Source: Limnephilus marmoratus
Taxonomy: Eukaryota > Arthropoda > Insecta > Trichoptera > Limnephilidae
Assembly (NCBI GenBank): GCA_917880885.1
Contig: OU862907.1
Location: 65,777,072-65,841,071 of the forward strand
Length of the DNA stretch: 64,000 nucleotides
Direction: 5' to 3'
Each line of letters opens with the position of its first letter. Position 1 is the stretch's first letter. The notes below the pieces were generated by a model. That model worked only from the letters and a program-made list of their open reading frames with translations, was not told where the DNA came from and searched no databases. Positions 1 to 11,000 of this stretch are shown here, piece after piece. The position numbers were made by a program, and so were the translations under genes.

Positions 1-125
1 TTCATCCAACATTTTCACAATTTTCGCATCGATTTTGTCGCTTTAAATATTAGCGCGCTCCTCTAACATTCGTAATTTCATATCTCTCCATCTTCTTCTT
101 TTTGAGCCCGGTTACGGCGCCTTAA
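1..125 (-). repeat. Edge-truncated copy of a pogo-like repeat
   Basis: On the minus strand this matches 35084-35205 closely: both read gaaattacgaatgttagagg and share the run of AAGAAGAAGAT. The copy is cut by the left edge of the window. The sister copy begins with a CAGTGAAACC-type end, so a Tc1/pogo-type origin is inferred. Confidence 0.7.
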
Positions 126-299
126 ATACTGGGGTAGGTAGCTATCTGCTACAACGCGGCTCCTCCCCGCTCCTCCGCTTAGCCGTTACAGACAGATTCG
201 AAATTTAAAACCTTATTCTGCCACCGAACACCCGTTATATGTAAATAAAATTTTAAGGGTTTGTATTCAGTTAGACAGGCACTGCCCCACATTACTGAT

Positions 300-1865
300 A
301 AATCTTAACCCGGCGAGCGTAAGGTTGGGTAAAATTTACGAGGCAATTCACGTGGATCGATAATTTGAGTTTGCCGAGCTCAATTGTTCCGTGCCCCCAG
401 TAGCTGCGTGGGGGGAGGTAATGAAGCGACAAGAAACGAGGATTTAGTCATCCACCGGTCAGTGAGGCTGTTGGACGTCATCAAAGTCATCGGCGGGTGA
501 GTTTTACCCACCTAGCGCTTGGTGTTATCATTATTATTAAGCAATAAGATTAGTTGTAGAAAAAAATATATATACAATTTGTATTTGTTATGATTTAAAC
601 CTTAAAAGATATTTTTTATATAAAATGAACAATTAAGTGCCATAAGTTGAATTCTCTTAGAAAAATGTTGATTTGAATAAAAATGATAAAACTACTAATT
701 ATAACACTCTTAAGCCCCATTCTGATTGAGCAAGTATTTTAGTCGAGTGGAGAGTATAGTAGTAACTAAACGCCGTCCGAACACCGTAATTTTAGTAGAA
801 TGGGTGAGTCAGCTCTTTAGTAGATTCAATCCATTTCGTTCTATTTTTAGGGCAAGTACCCCCTCCATGCGTCCCTGTGCACTGGCGAGCGCGAAACGAC
901 CATTTTAGCAGTGTTCATTTGTGAACGCACGGAAATGTCGTGGTGATAGAGCGAAGATGCTACCCTAAATTTATTTATTTATGCTTATATCAATCTCTTT
1001 TCGTGTCCATAGTTTATTTATTTTCATCTTACTAATTTATTCTTTCACCTCTTCTAAAATAAACTTAATTAGCGCATTTACTTTGCTTTGTAGCGCACGT
1101 CACCCGCCGTCATCTTGTAACGGGCGGCGGGCACAAATGTGCTCTACTTAAAAGTAATGCGAACGGTTTTCGGCGAGTCAAGTAACGAGTGTATTCGCTA
1201 CTTGGGAGGCATCTACTAATATCTACAGGAATTCCAAAAACTGAAAAAATCGAACTAAGATCTATGAGAACCTAAGTGTTGACGAATATCTACAGCTCAA
1301 ACTGTTGACTAATATCTATGAGAACCAAAGTGTTGACGAATATCTACAGCACTGGCAGAGGTTGGATTTGCAATTATGTATAGCATATTGAAATAACGTA
1401 ATATTGCGTATGCTGTCTAAAAAACTTAATTTATGTAAGTATGTATGTAAAAATCCCTAATATCGGACTATTGGACACATTTAGCTGATTAATCCAACCT
1501 ACGCTCTGTAGATATTAGTTCAACCTACGCTCTGTAGATATTAGTCAACACTGAGGCCATCATAGATATTCGTCCGACCTTAGCTCTGTAGATATTAGTC
1601 AACACTCTGAAGTTCGTAGATATTAGTTCAACATATGAGCTATAGATATTCGTCCGACATACAGGCTGTAGATATTAGTATCTGGAGTCGCTACTTGACC
1701 TACTACTTGATTAATGTGAACGTAACGTTATATTCTAATAACAAGTACTTAGAAAACAGGTAAAATAAGTATACTATCCAATTAAAAATAGTAATAACTT
1801 AAGAATAAAAAACTATCTAAGTAAGAATTTTGGGTGAAAATTACCCAACCTTACGCTCGATGTTA
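300..1865. repeat. Nested inverted repeats around a TAATATCTACAG motif array
   Basis: An outer inverted pair at about 315-345 and 1836-1862 shares AGCGTAAGGTTGGGTAAA. Inside it, the motif TAATATCTACAG or close variants recurs about four times between 1214 and 1352 in one orientation and about seven times between 1500 and 1677 in the other. No ORF is seen. It is probably a non-autonomous element with subterminal repeats, but its ends are not defined. Confidence 0.55.
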
Positions 1866-1943
1866 CAAATTTAAAGTTGACGCTCGCCGAATTAATTTCA
1901 GCCTTTCCATTTAGATTTATAATGTAAGTGAAATAGTGGTTAC

Positions 1944-2079
1944 CTTAACATAGCTGGCGGGGAACCAGCCCACCTGTCTCTTGTGTCCCTTGGCTTGAAG
2001 CTCTCCCTCCCACCAGCCGCTGTCAGCCTTCTTCCGCAGCATGATCAGCTGCCCTTTCACCAGGCTCAGCTGCTCCGTG
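1944..2079 (-). CDS. Dap160: Dap160 exon: rest of SH3 domain D
   Basis: 136 nt, phase 2 to 0. [17 protein letters not shown], then [12 protein letters not shown] and [10 protein letters not shown], match SH3-D of intersectins, including the inserted basic loop before GWFP. The acceptor is gttgcag and the donor is AAG|gtaacc. The final SH3 domain must lie beyond the left edge. Confidence 0.96.
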
Positions 2080-5000
2080 CTGCAACGAAGAACGGGACAT
2101 AATCAGGAGAGAGCCACTTATTGGTAACTTTACCACCATTAGTAACAGGGCACTGTCGGCAGGGCAAAAAATGTGATATTTTCATTCATCTTTGGTGCCA
2201 ATGTCCTGCCTTGATGGGTAGAAGATTCAGATACCTGTGAGTTGTTTGAACCTTATTTGTTATTATTATTTTTTTTTTAATTGATAAACTAACGTTTTAG
2301 ACAAGATTTTTATGTATAGCACAAAGGGTAACAATTATTATAAGCAATAATTATCAGCCTGAAACACTCATCTACATTGAAAAATCTTCCGAGAAAAGAT
2401 ACTTGCCGCCAACGGGACTTGCGCTTGTTTAATACCTTTATAATTTGTCTCGACGCCACCTAGCGAGGGATTTAACACTAACAATGTCTGTCTCGCAAAA
2501 ATAAAGTTGGTTGTTTTCAGGTGGAAAAATATAATAAGCGGTAATTGTTGAATGAAACACTAGTATATATTGAATTATTTGGCGGGTACAAGATAAGCCG
2601 CCATAGCTCAGTGGTCAAGAGCAGCTGACCGGCAATCAGAAGGACACGGGTTCAAGTCCCGTTTGCGGCAAGTATCTTTTCTCGGAAGATTTTTCAATGT
2701 AGATGAGTGTTTCAGGCTCATAATTATTGCTTATAATAATTGAACCTTATTTGGTTCACCACCCACTTCCCAACTATACTGTGAGTATATACGGAAAAAA
2801 CACTAAACATTTTTTAAGTGAAATCTACTTTTCTGTAGATGTCTTTCAATGTCTGTCAAACTATCTGTCAATGTGTCTGTAAATGTGTCTTTAAATGTGT
2901 CTGTCAATATGTTCATTAATTTGCCTGTCAATGTGTCTGTCGATGTGTCTATGGATGTGTTTATAGTGTGTCTGTAGATGTGTCGGTCAATTTGTGTGTC
3001 AATGTGTATGTTGATGTATCTGTTGATGTGTCAGTCAATTTATCTGTCAATGTGTCTGTAAATGTTTCATTCAATGTGTCCGTAGATGTGTCAGTCATTT
3101 TGTCTGTTAATGTATGTTGATAATAATAATAATATCTTTATTTAATGAAATTGGCAACATTATAACTAAAAAAAATTACATGTTCAATGTACTTAGTTTA
3201 CAAATAGATTACATCAATCAGTACAAAAAAATTAACAAATAGAAAGTAATGTAAGAACGGTTACACAGGAGTAGTATAATTATACAATATTTTTAGTTGT
3301 GCATAGCCTGCCTCACTAGGTGAACCTGTATTGAGGCAGAATTTTTTGTAAATTGTTTCTCGCAATTTTATCTATGGTTTTTTTATAAATGTGTAAAGTA
3401 GGTTTCCATAAAGCAAAAACTTTATTTTAGTTGTTTGCATATACACAATTCAAAAACTGCAAGGTTATTACTACAATAACAACGGTCAAAGACTGGGCGT
3501 TTTGGTGAGGGCACCAGTATAGGCTCGATGCTCGATCATTAGAATGTATCCATATTTTAACATATTTTTTACACTCTTTCTGTGTTTGACTCAGTTTGAT
3601 GTTTTCTGGGAGAATGTTGAATATTTTTGTGGCAAAGTATCTAAAGCTACGTTGACCAAAGGTGGAAGAGAGTGCTGGAACTTGCAATATGTCTTTGTTG
3701 GAGTTACATACGTGTAAATCTTAAGTTTATTTTTTTTTCGTAAAGCACATGTTTGTTTTTAAAGAGATGCATGAGGATAGTTTTTACATAGATCTGTCGA
3801 ACATCAAATACTCTCATTATTTTGAATATAAGGTCACTGTTTGCAGTTAGAGGAAGTTTGAGAATAATTTTCATAATCGTTTTCTGTGCCTTTTCGACAG
3901 GATCTAGAGCTGATGAAGTGCCCCCTCCCCATGCAATGATACCATACTCAATGATAGATTGGGTGATTGCAAAATAAATCGTTTTTAGGAGTTGTAAGTG
4001 ATATGTCTGTCAATGTGTCTGTTGATGTGTCAGTCAATTTATCTGTCAATCTATCTTTCAATGTGTATGTTGATGTGTCTGTCTGTAGATGTCAGTCAAT
4101 GTTTCATTCAATGTGTCTGTAGATGTGTCAGTCAATATGTCCGTAGATGTGTCAGTCAATTTATCTGTCAATGTATCTGCCAATGTGTTAAAAAACTACA
4201 TTTGAACACTGCTTTTGAACGATCAGCTTCAGAGCTATTTAAGTTCCTCTTTCCATATCTAAAACAAAGGAATACAAAGTAACGAATGAATCACCTAGTG
4301 GCAGTGTAAGCAGCGAGTGCTTGTGCGATCTCAGGCCGCTTGCCCCGTCCCGACACACTGTCCCGTCCTGATACACTGTCCCTTCCCGAGATGGAGTCGC
4401 GGCCCGAGCCGGAGATGGAATCACGGCCACGCAGCCCGCTGGCCACCGCCGCACTGATGGCCGCCATATCTGTGATGGAGGCCACTTCCGAGGATATAGG
4501 CGTGGATGGCTTCTGCTCCTGAAACACAATCAAGCCACGTTAACCTGTTGAACGTGGGATGGTATTTCGTAAACCCGTCAAAATTACCTTTTTTGCAAAT
4601 GTTTTCTGTTTACCAGATAATATATCTTATTATTCGTGTATATTTCATGATAATATAATATTAGGTCCTTACATATGAAATTGGCATTTTGCCGTACTAG
4701 CAACTTTGATCTCAAATATCTTCTCTTTGGTTAGGAATTCCAAATTAAAATTTATACAGCTATTTACTCATGTATTTGTGTTTCGAAAATTATAATGCAT
4801 TTGTTTTTTCCTTAATTGTTTTTAATTGTTTTTTGTTAATTGTTTTTTTTCTTTGCGTCACTTAGTTTACAAAATGGAAAACTTGAAATATCGCGTTATT
4901 TACGAGTACGAGTTCCACCGTAGCACCAGTGCTGCAGAAACGGCTCGAAGGATTAATGATGTGTATGGCGACGGTGCCGCAAAAGAAAACACAGTGCGTT

Positions 5001-8000
5001 TTTGGTTCCAACGTTTTCGTTCTGGAAATTTCGACCTGCAGAACAAGCCCCGTGGACGGCCGGAGACCAAAGTTGATATTGAAGAATTTAAGGCTATTGT
5101 GGAAGCGAATCCATCGCAAACCACGTCCGAGTTAGCTGCAGGCTGCGGTGTTAGTGATAAAACTGTTTTAATCCACTTGAAGCAAATTGGGAAGGTAAAA
5201 AAGCTTGAAAGGTGGGTACCTCACGAATTGAGTGAAGCAAATCGACAAACGCGCGTTGACCGCTAGACCACACACCGCACAACAGACGGCTATCAAATTA
5301 GAGGAGCTTCAATTGGAAGATCTAAGACATCCACCATACTCTCCGGATCTTGCCCCAACAGATTACCATTTTTTTCGAAATTTGGATAACTTCTTGCAAG
5401 GGAAAAAATTCAACTCCGATGGGGCAGTCCAAACCGCCTTCAAAGATTTTATTGATTCCCGTCCGAATGGTTTTTTTAGTAAAGGGTTCGATGAACTACC
5501 TATGAGATGGCAAAAGTGCGTAGCGAGGGGGGGACGGACCGCCCCGGGTGCCACTCGACCAAGATATTGCATATACCTAACCAAGATATTGCAAACACAT
5601 GAACACGGTCTGTTATTTATATTTTTTCGTAACTCTATGGCTCCCCGTGGAGTGCCCCAAATTTTGTGTCGGTCGGTCTTTTATTAGGGGGGGGGGGGGG
5701 GGGGTGACACTACGCCCCAGGGGGGTGAAATCCGCCCCGGGTGCCACCCATGCTAGCTACGCCACTGGGTACATACTTTGATTAAATAAATATATTATAT
5801 TAAAAAAAATCGACTTTATGTTCCTCCCATACAAAACGCCAAATTCATAAGTAAGGACCTAATAGTAATAAATTTTTCCAGAATAGCTAACTAACTAAAA
5901 AAAATATTTAAAAATGTATTATTTTGAAAATAATTGTCCAAAAATATATTTATACATAAATATATTAATTATAAACTGATTTTATTATTTCTACACAAAC
6001 CTGAATACATATCCATTATTATCTAGTAAACACAATTCAAAAGAGTTTTCAAAGAAATAATTATCTTTATACTCATTTGAAAACGTAAACGTAACTTTGA
6101 CAGCTGCCAAAAAACATAGCAAATTTCATAGAATTTTTTTTTTAAATAATTCAGAGTAGCTACAATAATCAAATAGTATCTAGGTCTTACAATGTTATTA
6201 GCGCAAGCGATTCTGACCTTGTCCTTCGTACAGTTTCTTTATACATAAGGGTTAAAATCGCATATAAAAAAGGCAAAGATTTATTTTTTTATTTTTTGTA
6301 TTTCTTCGGCATTGACTATGTAACAATTTCTAGACATTTTTTTTTTGGCCTGCCGGCAAGCCAGTGACAGATGAGAGGTTAAATTATTGTAAAATGGAAT
6401 GACTCTTTCAATTTTCAACAATAAAACTAGATAACTTAAACTGTTATATTTTGTCTATGTTAATTCTAGAAAGATAATCTACATCTTTGCAAATTTTTTT
6501 TTTTTTTTTTACAGTGAATACCGCACAAGAATCTCAACTGCTCCCGTCTGGAGCCAGTGAGACTATGGCATCCCCAATTGGGGTATGTTGTGAGGCTGAA
6601 GGTAGCGGTGAGGGGAAGGAGGTGGGGAAGAGGAAGGTTGGGAAGTACCTGGCTATTCAGATCTGGTCACTAAACACGGCTAAAGCCATTTTCAAGCAAC
6701 GTTTCAATTCTGAATGGTGGTCTTACACCAGGGCGATACTGATAGTATCTTCCACTCTGGAACATGCCGCAAATATACTATATATTACTTTAAATGAATT
6801 AATTGTGAAATAACACAAATTAATCAAATAAAATTTACTTGCGCATGCCGGGTTCGAACCCGCGACCTCCGGAATGTGAGTCAAGAGTCTTAGCCACTGG
6901 ACTACGGAGGTCATCATGGTCGTCAATGAAAGCGAAACACAAGTATTGCTTTTTTCTTATTTGTTTTTGGGGTGTTATGTCGTATTGCGCTACCTCCTTC
7001 TTTAGCCAACAGCGGTTTCGGACAGCGTTGCAGTGTCCATCATCAGGGCAGATCCGATGTATTTACTGGATGTGTCTACCGGATCTGCCCTGATGATGGA
7101 CACTGCAACGCTGTCCGAAACGTTGGCTAAAGAAGAACCATGGCCAAAAACAAATAAAAAAAATGCTTTTGGCCGTGAAAATCTTAAAACATATCTGACA
7201 AGTATTGCTGTATATTTTTTATTTCGCAACGTAACGCGCTGTCTATCTCAGTTAGCTCAGTTGCCGAGCAGATCTTGCGTGGGGCGTCAGTGTTACCACG
7301 GTAAGTATAATAAATATATGACATACATCGTTCAACATCTGTTGTTGTTGCTGTTGTGTGACTTGTTGTAGACTGGAGGACGCGAGGACATCAGGCCGGG
7401 GTTCCTCCTCGGGTTCTGCGGCGGGGAGTGCGCTGGGGGGGGCCTCCACACTGGGGGAGGGTTGCACATAGTTGCAGGGGAAGATTCCCACTCTGGAATA
7501 AAAACGGCCAATTATATTTTTTTGTATTTCTCGGGCATCTATGTAACAGTTTCTAGACATTTTTTTTGAACCACCCCGACCCGTAAGCATGTTTACACGA
7601 TAATACAGCAATAGCAGTCAAGTACAATAAGCGTGTTTTCACGTTATCATGTGTGTTCCCACAGAAATCGTTATAACTCTGTTATTGTTCTAGTGACATC
7701 CCTAAAACAAAAAGTAGAAGATCCATATTGAAACAAGCTTAACATCTCTATTCAAAGTTGTCCATAGAAATACATAAAAAATACTTATTTTGTAGAAAGA
7801 GTTTTCACCCGCCAAATCCCGTTAGACATTGTCAATTTTTTATTAAATATTCTTGTATGAAATGTTAAAAAAGTGAGGTGACAAAATTGTTTATTATACA
7901 TTTATACAATAGAAAAAGTGTTTTTTTACAGAATACATGATTTTAGTACCGTTTTCACATAAAAACATCACATGAGTCATTTTTTAAATTTTCTCATGTT

Positions 8001-11000
8001 TGCATTCTAAATTTTTATATTTAATATTTAGAAATGTTAATATTTATTTGTTATATAACAATTCGAAAGTTTATTTCATTATCTTTCAAAGACAGTTTTT
8101 AGTATTTGGCTACGTTCAGAAATGTTTCATTTATAGAGCTTTAATTGCGAAGCGGAAATAACACAAATTTTTTATAAATTAGACAGTTCTTTTAAGGCAA
8201 TTTTGCACAATCGCAAAATACGAGAGAATACAATACAATTAAATACAATACAAATAATCGAGTGGTAATAACAAAGTCGTCTCCTACAAAGAAATTTCAC
8301 ATTATTTATAAATATATAATATTAAGGCCTGCCGCAAATTACACCCAGCCCACGCATAACACATGCACAGCACACGCGTGGATTATTTTGTTTTAATTGT
8401 GAATTGGAAATAACACAAAGTTTTTATAAATCTGAGAGTTCCTTTAAGACAAAAAACTTTCAGAATCGCAAAATACCTGAGTGGTTAAAGAGTTTTAACT
8501 TTCAATGTGCATTTGTTACTTTATATTTTAAATTTTCTGCTACCGGTTTCGACACATCTGCGCCATTCACTAGCAAACTTAAAAATTCTATACAAGTACA
8601 AAAATGATTAGATTTATGTAATTAGGTGGGGGTAGTGAGAGAGGTGATTTTGGGGAGGGGAGAAATGATGGGAGTAGTCGACATTACATGGAAACATAGT
8701 TAACTTTTTCCACGCGATCGTAACAACAGTTGATACGGCAAAAAGCCATGCCTCACACGCGCCCATATCAGCCCTTGTTACGCTAACTTCGACTGCCGAT
8801 ATCACAGCGCTCCTATGGCACAGTTTTTTCTCCCGCTCGCTAGGACATTCGTGTAACTATCACGATGCTGACATCTTCAGGCATATTTCGAAACTATAAA
8901 TTGTATTTCGTAAGGAACATCTATAATCAAGTGAATGTGTCCTCGTGCCTTTGAGTGCCATAGTTCGTCAACAGACGGCGCTAGTAGTAATTCGCAGTTT
9001 GCGCATGCGATTCTGATTAACCATATTGGACAAGCGTCGAAAACATTTATTGTCGAGATCGCGCGTATTCTAAACGTTTCTTTGTGTTGTGAAACTGTGA
9101 TTTTGACTTTATTATATGACAAAATCTATTTGTTTTAAGTGTTGAGTTTTAGAACTTGTTTATACGAATTAATAATAATAAGTGATTGAGGTGCTACTTG
9201 TGTCTATCAACGCAGTGTCCTGAGTACAAGCACGTGGATAAATGGCGCCACCTTTAAGATAACATGGGTACGTTTTTGTATGGAATTTAATGTTTTTGTT
9301 TTTATAAACATCTGAAGTGTTTACAGACGACGATTTGGTTTCAAATTGTAGATAATAATCTCATATGTTTATATAGTATGATAAATCATGCCATAATATG
9401 CTGTAATTTGACATAAAATTGGTTGGATAGGTATTTGAAATATGACATATACATGTACCGCGTATGGGTATTGAAAAAGCGGAGTAGTTCAACGCGGGGA
9501 AAAGTTTAATAAGGGTGATTTACAAGGTGCTATTATTTTATTAACAAAATTAATTTTTGATTTAATTTTTTTATTTATTTGTAAGGTTTCTAAAGCGCAC
9601 AAATTAAATAATTTTGCCATTGGGCAAGTGTTTTGTCTTAAACAAACTGTCAGATTTATAAAAACTTTATGTTATTTCGGCTTCGCAATTAAAGTTCAAT
9701 AAATTAAATATTTCTGAACGTAGCCGAATACATACTAAAAACTGTTTTTCAAAGGTTATGAAATAAGCTAAATAAATATTAACATTCATAAATATTTTAA
9801 TTTAGAATGCAAGCATAAAAAAATTGTAAAAATGACTCACGTGATCACATATTATGTAAACTTATTCTATCTATAATATAAAAATGAATCGCTAAATGTG
9901 TTGGTAAGCACAAACCTCGAGAGCAGCTGAACAGATTTCGCTAATTCTTTTTTTAGAATATTCCTTGAAGTACGAGGATGGTTCTTACGGAGAGAAAAAT
10001 TAAGAAAATTGCGCAGAAAATTGGATAATTTCAGAAAACATCGCACGTTTGACAGTTCGCGTGTTTGAGAATGATATTTTGCAAAACAATGATTGTTCAA
10101 TCAGGATTCTATTTTTGAAAATCTTTAAGTTGATAAATTTATTTAAAGTAGGTACTCCCCTAATAGTTTGAATCGAATCAGGAAATTTAGATATTTTAAA
10201 TAGGTACCTATGTTAGGTACCAAATTTAATATACATGAAAAATGGAAATTTGAATAAAAATTGTAAAAGGTGGCACGCGGGCTGAAAAACTGAATGTACT
10301 GGGATTGAATATATGGAACACGGAAGGAGGGTTGGCGGGACGAGGGAGCGGGAAAGGGAAGAGGGAAGGCGGGGAAGGTGGAAGGGGAACGCGGGAGGGG
10401 AAAGGGATGTGTGAGGGGGAAGGGGAACTCGGGAGAGGGGTTCGCGGGACGGGGGAAGGGGGAAGGGGGGGAGAGTGGAGTGGGGAGAGGGAAGGTGGAG
10501 GTGACGGAGTGGGAACGCGAGAGAGGAAGAGGACACAGGAGAAGGTGAGGCGGAAGGGGTACGGGACGAATGGGAAAGGACACTCAAGGAGAAACAATTT
10601 ATTTATTAAATGGCATAGCAACGCATGCCGGGACCAGCTAGTAAATGTATAAAAATCAATTTTATCATCTTACTTTTTTGCCATTTCATACAAGAATATT
10701 TAATAAAAAATTAGCAATGTCTAACGGCGCGTGGGCGATTTGGCAGGTGAAAACTGTTTCTACAAAATAAGTCTTTTTTATGTATTTCTAAAGCCAACTT
10801 TGAATAGATATGTGAAGCTTGATTTAATATGGATCTTTTACTTTTTGTTATAGGGTTGTCACTAGAAGAATAACGGAGATATAAAGATTTTTGTGGAAAC
10901 ACACGCTTTAGCTTGAAAACAAGCTTATTGGGCTTGACTGTTATTGTTACATTGTTGTGTAAACAAGCTTTGGGGTAGGAGTGGTTAATTAATTTTTAAT

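Larger units (their letters stand above)
4661..5862 (+). mobile_element. Mariner element with TA target duplication, internally deleted
   Basis: The ends match as inverted repeats starting TTAGGTCCTTAC, continuing TATGAA.TTGGC.TTTTG, and are flanked by TA at 4659-4660 and 5863-5864. The length is 1202 bp including a nested MITE at about 5514-5768. Confidence 0.92.
6951..7198. mobile_element. Head-to-head hammerhead retroelement, 248 bp, 11-bp TSD
   Basis: Two inverted copies of one unit face each other around 7060-7080. The insertion is flanked by the exact duplication CAAGTATTGCT at 6940-6950 and 7199-7209. Each arm holds a hammerhead-type motif. The unit recurs at 11112, 33344 and 59510. 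Confidence 0.85.

Noticed and set aside
2826..4190. Possible CRISPR-like spaced repeats
   Set aside because: The units are contiguous, degenerate 12-bp satellite copies with no unique spacers, in a eukaryotic intron.
10143..10652. Pro/Ser-rich minus-strand and Gly/Glu-rich plus-strand open frames
   Set aside because: Same purine/pyrimidine minisatellite effect, inside a Helitron-like element.
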